64,000 bases of DNA from the NCBI GenBank assembly GCA_050950205.1, contig JBMNHF010000018.1, positions 45,041 to 109,040 of the forward strand. Reading direction: 5' to 3'. The DNA comes from WRAV01 sp050950205 (GTDB lineage Bacteria > Bacillota > Clostridia > Oscillospirales > Ruminococcaceae). The notes under the pieces are model-generated. The model worked only from the letters and a program-made list of their open reading frames with translations, did not search any database and was not told the DNA's origin. Position numbers and translations under genes: made by a program. Each line of letters starts with the position of its first letter. Position 1 is the first letter of the stretch. Below are positions 18,605 to 26,792 of the stretch, piece after piece.

Positions 18605-19417
18605 ATGGCTCTGAAACTATCGGATCTTGTCATTATGAGCGACGTGGACGGTACGTTGGTTCACCTGGGACAGCCCATTCACCCCCGCAATGTGCAGGCT
18701 TTGGAGCGCTTTGTCTCCAAGGGAGGGCGCTTTGCCATATCCACTGGGCGGGGCAGGGAGTTTACCCGCCCTTTGGTAGAACAACTGCCGGTTAACTTTC
18801 CCTGCGTCATCTTTAACGGGGGAGCCATTTATGATTATTCCCGCGAGGAATATTTAATGGAAATCAATCTGCCCGACCAGGGCTCCCAATACATACGGGA
18901 AGTGATGGAACGGTTTCCCAAATGTGCGGTTATCGCCGTGGACTCTGACCATTACCTAGATATCAATGGCGCGGCAGCAGAGCTTTACGGGGATGTTTAC
19001 CCCAATAAATCCACCGTAAAGGCGGCCATGTCCGATCTCAATGGCAAGCTGATGAAGAGCCTTATGCTGATTCATCCCCAATGGACGGAGGAATTTATGG
19101 CCTTTGTCGAGGAGAGAAAATTCCCCGGTGTTCGCTTTGTTCCCACCAACCCCCACCTCATTGAGATGCTGCCGGAACAGTCCTCCAAGGGAAATGCTTT
19201 GGAAAAATTGATGGAGATGAAAAAAATCGATCGCAGCCGTTTGGTGGCCATCGGAGATTACTACAACGACAAAGAAATGATTGAGCTTGCGGGGATTGGC
19301 GTCACCATGCACACCGCTCCCGAGGACCTAAAAGCCTTGGCTGAGCTGCTGGTTTGCGACTGCGAAGAGGGTTCCCTGGGAGATTTGATAGAGCAGCTGG
19401 AAGCCCGCTATCCCTGA
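18605..19417 (+). CDS. Cof-type HAD-IIB phosphatase
   Basis: HAD-superfamily phosphatase of 270 residues. Motif I is DVDGTL (residues 12-17), motif II STGR, motif III includes the lysine in SSKGNALE, and motif IV GDYYNDKEM. The C2B cap lies between about 85 and 190. Such enzymes dephosphorylate sugar phosphates or flavin intermediates; the substrate here is unknown. It begins 8 bases after rluD and is probably co-transcribed. Confidence 0.88.
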   Translation: MALKLSDLVIMSDVDGTLVHLGQPIHPRNVQALERFVSKGGRFAISTGRGREFTRPLVEQLPVNFPCVIFNGGAIYDYSREEYLMEINLPDQGSQYIREVMERFPKCAVIAVDSDHYLDINGAAAELYGDVYPNKSTVKAAMSDLNGKLMKSLMLIHPQWTEEFMAFVEERKFPGVRFVPTNPHLIEMLPEQSSKGNALEKLMEMKKIDRSRLVAIGDYYNDKEMIELAGIGVTMHTAPEDLKALAELLVCDCEEGSLGDLIEQLEARYP

Positions 19418-19475
19418 TCGCAAATGCGCATATATCCGCCCCATAACGGCATAAGTTGTTATGAGGTGATGAGGT

Positions 19476-20219
19476 ATGACGCGGTTTAAATGGGGTGTGC
19501 TGGCCCTGACAGGGGTGCTGCTGATTGTGTCGGCGGTATTGCGGATTCAAAACGCCGCACAGATTGTATCCGGGCCGGTAGGGGGCCTGCCGGTGATTAT
19601 CATCGATCCGGGTCATGGCGGACCCGATGGGGGCGCTGTGGGCGCCAACGGCATTGTGGAAAAGGATATTAACCTTTCCCTTTCCCTTAAGCTGCGAGAT
19701 CTGATGAAGGCAAGCGGCTTTTCGGTGGTGATGACCCGGGAAGAGGATATATCCATTCACGATCCCGGAGTAAAAGGTACCCGCAAGCAAAAAACTTCTG
19801 ATCTGCGCAACCGAATGGCCATTATGGAGCGTTATCCCGATGTCATCTTTATCAGCATCCACCAGAATAAATTTGGGGATGCAAAACAAAACGGGGCTCA
19901 GGTTTTTTACGGCCCTCAGAACGAGGGCAGCAAAGCACTGGCAGAGGTGGTGCAACAGAATATTGTTTCTATGCTCCAGCCGGAGAATAAACGCAAGTGT
20001 AAAAAAGGGGAAAAGAACCTCTACCTCATTTACGAAGCAAAGTGCCCTGCCATCCTGCTGGAGTGCGGCTTTCTTTCCAACCCGGGAGAGGCAAAGCGCC
20101 TTGCCGATGAAACCTATCAAGCTCAACTGGCCTTTGCCACTCTCTGCTCGGTTCTGGAATATTTAAATGAAAAACAACCTTCCAACCTCATGCTGCCCCC
20201 AAGCAAGGTGGAAATGTAA
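19476..20219 (+). CDS. cwlD: N-acetylmuramoyl-L-alanine amidase, CwlD type
   Basis: Zinc amidase of 247 residues with an N-terminal signal anchor (residues 8-25) and an Amidase_3 domain. Zinc ligands are in DPGHGGPDGG, the Glu in GIVEKDINL and the His in ISIHQN; the catalytic Glu is in LLECGFLSN. CwlD makes muramic-delta-lactam in the spore cortex, which suggests that the organism sporulates. Length and anchor fit CwlD better than autolysins. AGGTGATGAGGT precedes the ATG. Confidence 0.88.
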   Translation: MTRFKWGVLALTGVLLIVSAVLRIQNAAQIVSGPVGGLPVIIIDPGHGGPDGGAVGANGIVEKDINLSLSLKLRDLMKASGFSVVMTREEDISIHDPGVKGTRKQKTSDLRNRMAIMERYPDVIFISIHQNKFGDAKQNGAQVFYGPQNEGSKALAEVVQQNIVSMLQPENKRKCKKGEKNLYLIYEAKCPAILLECGFLSNPGEAKRLADETYQAQLAFATLCSVLEYLNEKQPSNLMLPPSKVEM

Positions 20220-20311
20220 CAAGGGCGTAGCGCAGAGGTATTTGGTTGTGGCAAGGATGAAAAGCAAAGTAGTCGGGCTGTTTGCAAGCCTTAATATCAA
20301 AGGATATTGGT

Positions 20312-21685
20312 ATGACAAGTAAAGTAAAAACGTCCTATGTATGTGTAGAATGTGGTTTTGAAACGCCCCGGTGGCAGGGAAAATGCCCCGGCTGCGGCCA
20401 TTGGAACACCTTGGAGGAAACCCTTCGCCAGCCGGAGTCCAAATCGCCGGGTGTATCCAGCCGCCCCAAAACCGTATTGACCACCACCTTGTCCCGCCTT
20501 TCCGACTTGGAGGTCGAAAACGAATTTCGCAGCGATACCGGACTTTCGGAGCTGAATCGGGTGTTGGGAGGGGGCGCAGTAGATGGCTCGGTGGTGCTGC
20601 TCTGCGGGGATCCCGGAATCGGTAAATCCACCCTGCTGCTCCAAATGTGTCACACCCTATGCCGGGAGAAAACCATCCTCTATGTGGCAGGGGAGGAAAG
20701 CCCCCGGCAAATCAAACTGCGGGCCCGCCGACTGGGCATTGGTGGGGAAAACTTAGTCATTGCGCCGGAAACCGACGTGGAACAGGTGCTGGCAGCGGTG
20801 AATCAGCTTTCCCCCAATGTGGTCATGGTGGACTCCATCCAAACCATGAACCATCCTCAGCTCAGCTCCTCCAGCGGCAGCGTCACCCAGGTGCGGGAGT
20901 GCACCAGCCTTTTGATCCGCATGGCTAAAGAACGGGAAATTCCCGTTTTTATTGTGGGGCATGTCAACAAGGACGGAGGCATTGCCGGCCCCAAGGTGTT
21001 GGAGCACATGGTGGACGTGGTGCTCTATTTTGAAGGAGAGCGCCACTCCAACTATCGGGTTTTGCGGGCGGTGAAGAACCGTTTTGGCTCCACCAACGAA
21101 ATCGGCGTGTTTGAAATGGACGAGCAGGGTCTTGCCGACGTAGAAAACCCCTCCTTAGTGCTGCTTTCGGGGCGGCCCTCCAACGTTTCCGGAACCTGTG
21201 TGGCCTGTGTGATGGAGGGAACCCGCCCCATTTTGGCGGAAGTTCAGGCCTTGGTCAGCAAAACCGGCTTTGGCAATCCCCGGCGAATGACCACCGGCTT
21301 TGATTTTAATCGCGCCGCCATGCTTCTTGCCGTGCTGGAAAAGCGGGGAGGATACTTTTTCGGCAATTTGGACGCTTATGTCAACATCATCGGGGGATTG
21401 CGGTTGGATGAGCCTGCCGCCGACCTTCCCGTGGTTCTGGCACTGGTCTCCAACCTGCTGGACAAACCCATTCCCGCCGATTTGGTGGCGTTTGGAGAGG
21501 TTGGGCTGGCCGGAGAAATCCGGGCGGTGCAGAGTGTGCGGCAGCGGGTGGGTGAATGCTCCCGGCTGGGCTTTACCCGCATCATTTTGCCCAAAAGCTC
21601 CATGGCACAGCTTCAGGAGCCGGTGGCAGGTGTTGAACTACTGCCGGTGAGCAGTCTTTCTCAGGCCATCGCTCTCATCCGGTAG
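20312..21685 (+). CDS. radA: DNA repair protein RadA
   Basis: RecA-like helicase of 457 residues that moves D-loop branches in recombination. The N-terminal C4 zinc finger (CVECG...CPGCG) is followed by Walker A GDPGIGKST and the RadA signature KNRFGSTNEIGVFEM. The C-terminal Lon-protease-like domain begins near residue 290. ATG 20312 has AAAGGAT upstream. The last 48 bases overlap the antisense small gene at 21638-21820. Confidence 0.95.
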   Translation: MTSKVKTSYVCVECGFETPRWQGKCPGCGHWNTLEETLRQPESKSPGVSSRPKTVLTTTLSRLSDLEVENEFRSDTGLSELNRVLGGGAVDGSVVLLCGDPGIGKSTLLLQMCHTLCREKTILYVAGEESPRQIKLRARRLGIGGENLVIAPETDVEQVLAAVNQLSPNVVMVDSIQTMNHPQLSSSSGSVTQVRECTSLLIRMAKEREIPVFIVGHVNKDGGIAGPKVLEHMVDVVLYFEGERHSNYRVLRAVKNRFGSTNEIGVFEMDEQGLADVENPSLVLLSGRPSNVSGTCVACVMEGTRPILAEVQALVSKTGFGNPRRMTTGFDFNRAAMLLAVLEKRGGYFFGNLDAYVNIIGGLRLDEPAADLPVVLALVSNLLDKPIPADLVAFGEVGLAGEIRAVQSVRQRVGECSRLGFTRIILPKSSMAQLQEPVAGVELLPVSSLSQAIALIR

Positions 21686-21820
21686 GGAAGCAGCATCGGC
21701 CGGATGTCGAAAATAACCGCACCCCCCCTGAGGAGAATCGGTTAGTTGCGTCATTTCGTTGAGGGTACAGTAGCCCTCTTGTTGATATCGGCAATTTTGA
21801 TCGCAGCAAATCAGGTTCAT
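21638..21820 (-). CDS. small cysteine-rich protein
   Basis: Protein of 60 residues. Its first half, CCDQNCRYQQEGYCTLN followed later by CGYF, matches a conserved but uncharacterised Clostridia family of tiny Cys proteins (Cx3-4C-x7-C pattern with a final CxYF). These are often mislabelled in databases as a dehydratase. GAGGT lies 7 bases before its ATG. The C-terminal third overlaps the 3' end of radA on the other strand and is not conserved-looking. It is probably metal-binding. Confidence 0.6.
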   Translation of the reverse strand: MNLICCDQNCRYQQEGYCTLNEMTQLTDSPQGGCGYFRHPADAASLPDESDGLRKTAHRQ

Positions 21821-21937
21821 CTTGCGTACCTCATTTCGTGTGTATGGGGCAGATGCAGTTGAAGGGATCAGCCCGCATGGACTTTCGTTTCAACTGGAAT
21901 ATGTCTATGGCCTGTTCGAGTGCAGATCAAATCCTTG

Positions 21938-21972
21938 AGCTACCGTTTTGAAAAGCGGTAGCTTTCTTTTTT
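21938..21972 (+). terminator. rho-independent terminator
   Basis: AGCTACCG and CGGTAGCT form the stem, extended by TTTT/AAAA, followed by TTTCTTTTTT. It ends transcription coming from radA. The rest of the gap 21821-22113 holds only AT-rich sequence and the ribosome site of the next gene. Confidence 0.85.
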
Positions 21973-22113
21973 ACTATGGATGTTCCAACCTACAATATAC
22001 GAAGGGGAAAATTACCGCCCCACTGGAAATAAAAGTATATTCTGAGCAGGGAAAGAAAGACTATTTTGTATGCCGCTTTTTGTTATCTTGAAAACGTTCC
22101 CCGGAGGTTTCAA

Positions 22114-23205
22114 ATGAAAAAAGCTCTTTTCTTCCTATTTGCATTGGGCATGGCGGTGGTGCTTTATCAGTTTCCCCGAATGGTGGAATCCTCCATTCCC
22201 TCCATATATTACGTCACTCCCAGTCAAAAATCATACGAAAATATTCTAAGCTGTACCGGAACTCTTCAGGCAGGGGAAATTTATGAGGTATATCTCTCCT
22301 CTGCTGCCATTCCTCAAAAGGTGCCGGTATCGGTAGGGGATCAGGTATCCCGAGGTCAGCTTTTGCTGGAGCTGACCCCTTCTTCTCTTTTGAGTCAGGA
22401 TACCTTGGCCATGCTGCGTAGTTACAGCCAGTCCGCCACTCCCTTTGGAGAGGTAGACCTTGCATCGGTGGCAGCTCTTTACGGCTTGAGTGCCACCCTG
22501 GGAGGCGGACTGACCGATTACACTGACCTGGCTCAACTGCTACAGCTTTTGCAGGAGGAGCGGTTAAGCCACAGTCAGAGCGATTTACTGGAAGGCGGAC
22601 AGACTCGGGTGTACTCTCCCGTTTCTGGCATTGTGACCGGAATGATGGTGCGAGAAAGTGTTCCGGCCCTGCCCGGTGTGCCCCTCATCACCGTCAGCGA
22701 TACCTCCAGCTACAAGGTACTGGCTGCTGTTCCGGAAGGGGAAATCGCCAAGGTAAAGGTAGGAGACCTGGCCAAGGTGTGGTGTACAGGATCCGCCATG
22801 GGAGAATACAGCGCCAAAGTCACCCGGATTTTTCCCACAGCCCACAAAGTGCTGCGAGGCACCACCACCGAAACTGTGGTGGATGTGGAGCTGGAGCTGG
22901 AGGAGTCTGACGAGACCCTTAAGCCCGGCTTTACTGCTCGGGTCAATATTCTGGCGGGAGAGGATTATACTCTCATCACCGTTCCCTATGAGGCCATACG
23001 GCAGGATGAAAACAACAACGAATATGTGTATGTTTACCAAGACGGAAGACTCAAAAAGAATCCGGTGATCACCGGCCAGGAGCTGACCAATGAGGTGGAG
23101 ATTCTTTCCGGTCTGGACCCGGACAGCATTGTGATTTTCAATCCCGGAGAGATTTCGGGAGAGGGGACCATCATCCACTTAAAGGGGCGAGCCGATGTTA
23201 CTTGA
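22114..23205 (+). CDS. MacA-like membrane-fusion/adaptor protein
   Basis: Protein of 363 residues with an N-terminal membrane helix and the adaptor fold of RND/ABC efflux partners. A split lipoyl domain surrounds a helical hairpin (residues about 60-185). A beta-barrel and a membrane-proximal domain (VPYEAIRQDENNNEYVYVY) follow. CCGGAGG lies 8 bases before ATG 22114. The last 11 bases overlap the FtsX-like permease gene, so the two act together. In the MacAB family this protein links permease and substrate; in a Gram-positive it would sit outside the membrane. Confidence 0.82.
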   Translation: MKKALFFLFALGMAVVLYQFPRMVESSIPSIYYVTPSQKSYENILSCTGTLQAGEIYEVYLSSAAIPQKVPVSVGDQVSRGQLLLELTPSSLLSQDTLAMLRSYSQSATPFGEVDLASVAALYGLSATLGGGLTDYTDLAQLLQLLQEERLSHSQSDLLEGGQTRVYSPVSGIVTGMMVRESVPALPGVPLITVSDTSSYKVLAAVPEGEIAKVKVGDLAKVWCTGSAMGEYSAKVTRIFPTAHKVLRGTTTETVVDVELELEESDETLKPGFTARVNILAGEDYTLITVPYEAIRQDENNNEYVYVYQDGRLKKNPVITGQELTNEVEILSGLDPDSIVIFNPGEISGEGTIIHLKGRADVT

Positions 23206-24388
23206 CACTCTGCGCATCTCGTTCAAAAACCTGGGCCGAAAAAAATCCCGGAGCACCTTGACCATTTTGGGCATCGCCATTGGAGTGGCTTCGGTGGTGC
23301 TGATTTCGTCCATGGGTGAAATCGGAAAATACACGGTGGGGGAGGAGCTGGACAGTCTGGGGGTAGGAGCACTGATGCTCTCAGGAAACCAAAAGATGGT
23401 AGGTTCTGCCCTGACAGCAGAGCATCTGGAGGCAGTGCGCCAAAGCGGTGCGGTGGAAAGCGCCATCCCCATTCTGGTAGACTACACCAAAAGCTATATG
23501 CGGGAGCTGATGCTGGATGTGGTGGTATGGGGAATAGATTATGGTGCCAATCAGGTCATTTCCATGGATCCTCTTTACGGAAGGCTGATTACCAAAAACG
23601 ATGTGGCGGCTGCCAAACAAATCTGTGTCATCGATAAAAACATTGCCTTGGCTTACTATAAGCGGGAAAACATTGTAGGCAAAAAAGTATCCCTGCAGTT
23701 TCAGACCGGAATCCAAGAGTTTACTGTGGTGGGTGTGGTGGAATCGGGCGGAAACATTGTGCAGGGCCTGATGGGGGATTATATCCCCGCCTTTCTCTAT
23801 GCTCCCTATACCACCATGCAACAGTGTATGGGACGGGAAACTTTTGATCAGATTGCCGTCACTTTGCGACCCGGAATGGATGAGGAGGTGGCAGGCTCCC
23901 AGTTGGTAGGGTTGGTGCGACAGGTTCCCGGCAGCGCAAGCGGCCAATTTAAGGCGAAAAATATACAGGGACAAAAGGAAAAACTGGGAAAGGTCATGAA
24001 CGCAATCACCATCCTTCTCTCCTTAATCGCCGGCGTTTCTTTGGTGGTAGCAGGCCTTAGCATTATGACTGTGATGCTGGTATCGGTGGGGGAGCGCACC
24101 CGGGAAATCGGAATTAAAAAATCCATCGGAGCCAGTCGCCACAACATTTTATTGGAATTTCTCATCGAGGCTTTTGTCATTTCCCTGATGGGAAGCCTGA
24201 TTGGTGTGGGAACGGGGGTGGCCATTATCTTTGCAGGTTGCACTGCGTTGAAGCTTCCCATTATCCTCAATCCTCACCTCATAGGCATCTGCGTTTTCTT
24301 TGCCGTTTTGGTAGGGATGATCTTCGGGGTCTATCCGGCATCCATTGCCTCCCGACTCAATCCGGTGGATGCCCTGCGCTGCGAATAA
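23195..24388 (+). CDS. MacB/FtsX-type ABC transporter permease
   Basis: Protein of 397 residues with four membrane helices: one near 20-45 and three at about 275-385. A large extracellular MacB_PCD domain lies between. The C-terminal FtsX core includes the coupling motif GERTREIGIKKSIGAS. No ATP-binding domain is fused and no ATPase gene is adjacent, although MacB-type permeases need one. The ATPase must be encoded elsewhere or has been lost. A strong terminator follows 13 bases later. Confidence 0.85.
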   Translation: MLLDTLRISFKNLGRKKSRSTLTILGIAIGVASVVLISSMGEIGKYTVGEELDSLGVGALMLSGNQKMVGSALTAEHLEAVRQSGAVESAIPILVDYTKSYMRELMLDVVVWGIDYGANQVISMDPLYGRLITKNDVAAAKQICVIDKNIALAYYKRENIVGKKVSLQFQTGIQEFTVVGVVESGGNIVQGLMGDYIPAFLYAPYTTMQQCMGRETFDQIAVTLRPGMDEEVAGSQLVGLVRQVPGSASGQFKAKNIQGQKEKLGKVMNAITILLSLIAGVSLVVAGLSIMTVMLVSVGERTREIGIKKSIGASRHNILLEFLIEAFVISLMGSLIGVGTGVAIIFAGCTALKLPIILNPHLIGICVFFAVLVGMIFGVYPASIASRLNPVDALRCE

Positions 24389-24400
24389 AAAATTGTCACA

Positions 24401-24451
24401 AAAACCGCACTTCCAACGTAAATTAATGAAGAGTGCGGTTTTCAGTTTTTT
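24401..24451 (+). terminator. rho-independent terminator
   Basis: AAAACCGCACTT and AGTGCGGTTTT form the stem, followed by CAGTTTTTTATT. It ends the MacA/MacB-like operon. Confidence 0.85.
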
Positions 24452-24452
24452 A

Positions 24453-24482
24453 TTGCTGAAAGGCATGTACTTATGGTATACT
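24453..24482 (+). promoter_or_regulatory. promoter of the glmS ribozyme transcript
   Basis: TTGCTG (24453-24458), 18 bases and TATACT (24477-24482). It places the start near 24489, upstream of the ribozyme. Confidence 0.5.
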
Positions 24483-24564
24483 GAACACACAAAAAAAGGG
24501 GAAACCCGTAAAAAGGAGGGTAGATGAAATCCACTGCCAAAAGGAGGGATAGACTTAATTTTGC

Positions 24565-24812
24565 ATCAAACAAAGCGCCTGGACCGCTTGCAAAGGCGGG
24601 CGGTTGACGAGGTGAGAGGGAGATCGAAAGATTCGGCGGATACCTCTCCGCTTGGCCCGACGCGTCAGGGCGGGACAAAAACGCGGGTGACCGCGCAACA
24701 AAGCCCAGCCTGCGGGCAAATTCAAGGGGGTGTTGGCAAACCAAGCTGCAAAGAAAGGCAAAGGGATTGTTCGATCAGTCTGGACAAAGTAATGCCGCGT
24801 GTATCGGCAGGG
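24565..24812 (+). ncRNA. glmS ribozyme (GlcN6P-activated self-cleaving RNA)
   Basis: The leader carries the conserved core of the glmS ribozyme: AGCGCC at 24574-24579, GTTGACGAGGTG at 24603-24614, TCGAAAGATTCGGCGGAT at 24624-24641, a GTGACCGC block near 24687 and TGGACAAAG at 24781-24789. In known members RNA cleavage occurs before the G of GCGCC, here between 24574 and 24575. Cleavage, triggered by glucosamine-6-phosphate, exposes the downstream mRNA to decay. The gene after it is a GlmS homologue, so the control target is correct. The insert between the two halves is longer and more GC-rich than in Bacillus, and the 3' border is approximate. Confidence 0.9.
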
Positions 24813-24891
24813 CTTTGCCAGCGTGGTCGAATTCATCGCTGCCGTTTTTGTGGAGCGATTTGTTGGCAACCCCGATATTAGGAGCAGCTTT

Positions 24892-26706
24892 ATGAGTGGA
24901 ATTTTTGGATATACCGGCGCGGTATGCGCCTTAGATAAAATTTTAGATGGTCTTTTCAAGCTGGAGTACCGGGGCTATGACTGGTCCGGCGTCTCCCTTT
25001 TGTTCAACGGCCGGATCGAAACCAAAAAGGTAGGGGGGAGACTTTCTGCCTTGGCGGAACAAACAGCACTTCATCCGGAACTAAAGCAAAGCACCTGTGG
25101 CATTGGCACCACCCGATGGGGCTTGGGGATGGGTCAGGATGCTGCATCTCCCCATAACACCGCCCGGCTTTCTCTGACCCACAGCGGGATGGTGGAAAAT
25201 TACCGGGAGCTGCGGGAGCTTTTAAGCAACGAAGGCTATGCCTTTGAATCCACCAGCGATTGCGAGGTGGCGGCCAAGCTTTTGGATTGGCTGTACCAAG
25301 GCAATCCAGTGGAGGCTCTGGCCAAGGCTGGCAGTATGCTGCAAGGCTCCTACGCCATAGCTGTCCTCTTTGCGGATCGCCCTCAAGATCTTTATGGCAT
25401 CCAAAAAAACAGTTCTCTTTTTATGGGAAAAGCAGAGGGAGAAAGCTACTTAACCTCGGACCTTTCCGCTCTGGTGAAGCATACCCGGGAGTACTATGCG
25501 CTGGAGGAAGGAGAAATTGCCTGCCTTACTCCCTGCGGGGTTCAGGTGCTGGACGCCAAGGGAAATCTCCTGAGCAAGGCAAAGCAAACAGCCAGTCAAA
25601 ACCTTGAGCAGGTTCGCAAGGGCGAATACGACCACTTTATGATGAAGGAGATTTGCGAGCAAGAGCATCTGCTGGAAGCTACGCTGCGCCCTCGCATCTT
25701 TAAGGGGCTTCCCTCCTTTGACATGGATGCATTGCCCCAAGGGTTCTTTGCCCGTTATGACCGCATCCATATCCTGGCCTGCGGCACTGCCATGCATGTT
25801 GGAGTCCTTGGCAAAGATTTTATGGAGCAACTGGCCCATATCCCCGTAGAGGTGAGTCTGGCTGCCGAATATCGTTTCCGGGAACCGATTCTTTCGGAAA
25901 AAACCTTGGTTCTTGTTATTTCTCAGTCTGGGGAAACCACCGATACCCTGTCGGCCATGCGTTTGGCCCAATCAAGGGGGGCTGACGTTCTTGCCATTAT
26001 CAACGTGCCCGGCTCCACCATAGCGCGGGAGGCAAACTGGGTGCTTTATACCCACGCCGGGCCCGAAATCAGCGTAGCCAGCACCAAGGTCTTTTTGGCG
26101 CAGATGGGCGTGCTCTATCTAATCGCCATCGAATTGGGGCGAGCCCGCGGCAGACTGGACGATAGCAAAGCCCAGGATTTGGTAACGGCTCTGCTGGAAG
26201 CCACCCGGAGCGTTGGGCAGGTTCTCCGGCAGAAAGAGCAGATACAGAAGCACGCAAAGCAAATTGCCCAAACACAAAGTATCTTTTATATTGGGCGAGG
26301 GCTTGATTGGCCCATGATGATGGAGGGCTCCCTTAAACTGAAGGAGGTTACCTACATACACTCGGAAGCCTATGCCGCCGGGGAGTTTAAGCATGGAGCC
26401 ATCTCACTGGTTGCACCGGAACTGCCGGTGGTGGCTTTGGTTACCCAGCAAAAGCTGGTTCCTGCCATGATGGAGAATATCCGGGAAATCAGCGCCCGGG
26501 GAAGCAATGTACTGGTAATCTGCCGCAACAGCGCTTGCCTCGATGAACCGATGGAATCATCAGCAATTCGGCTTCCAGATTTAGACGATCTCTTTATGCC
26601 TATTCCCGCAGCCGTTGCACTTCAGCTTCTGGCCTATTACACTGCGGTGGCGAAGGGACGAAATGTGGATACCCCCCGACATCTTTCCAAGGCCGTAACC
26701 GAATAA
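24892..26706 (+). CDS. glmS: GlmS-like sugar isomerase with degenerate glutaminase domain
   Basis: Homologue of glutamine-fructose-6-phosphate aminotransferase, 604 residues. The isomerase half looks intact: CGTAMH, SQSGET, AGPEISVASTK, KLKEVTYIHSEAYAAGEFKHG and the terminal LSKAVTE with the catalytic Lys. The glutaminase half keeps its fold (LEYRGYD, Arg75-Trp76, Asp123). The nucleophile Cys right after Met is Ser (MSGIFGYTG). HTRWATHG has become TTRWGLGMG, and the oxyanion Asn of HNG is Ser98. Glutamine hydrolysis is therefore unlikely; it may use free ammonia or only isomerise. The upstream ribozyme shows that it still sits under GlcN6P feedback. ATG 24892 has GGAGCAG upstream. Confidence 0.88.
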   Translation: MSGIFGYTGAVCALDKILDGLFKLEYRGYDWSGVSLLFNGRIETKKVGGRLSALAEQTALHPELKQSTCGIGTTRWGLGMGQDAASPHNTARLSLTHSGMVENYRELRELLSNEGYAFESTSDCEVAAKLLDWLYQGNPVEALAKAGSMLQGSYAIAVLFADRPQDLYGIQKNSSLFMGKAEGESYLTSDLSALVKHTREYYALEEGEIACLTPCGVQVLDAKGNLLSKAKQTASQNLEQVRKGEYDHFMMKEICEQEHLLEATLRPRIFKGLPSFDMDALPQGFFARYDRIHILACGTAMHVGVLGKDFMEQLAHIPVEVSLAAEYRFREPILSEKTLVLVISQSGETTDTLSAMRLAQSRGADVLAIINVPGSTIAREANWVLYTHAGPEISVASTKVFLAQMGVLYLIAIELGRARGRLDDSKAQDLVTALLEATRSVGQVLRQKEQIQKHAKQIAQTQSIFYIGRGLDWPMMMEGSLKLKEVTYIHSEAYAAGEFKHGAISLVAPELPVVALVTQQKLVPAMMENIREISARGSNVLVICRNSACLDEPMESSAIRLPDLDDLFMPIPAAVALQLLAYYTAVAKGRNVDTPRHLSKAVTE

Positions 26707-26720
26707 GAAACAAAAGAGAA

Positions 26721-26757
26721 AGAGCCATGGGAACTAAAGTTCCTATGGCTCTAATTT
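26721..26757. terminator. bidirectional terminator
   Basis: AGAGCCATGGGAACT (26721-26735) pairs with AGTTCCTATGGCTCT (26738-26752) with an A-rich left flank and AATTTTA on the right. It serves both the glmS-like gene and the converging glycosyltransferase. Confidence 0.85.
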
Positions 26758-26792
26758 TACCCGATGGAAGGATTGAACCCCTTTATTTTCTG

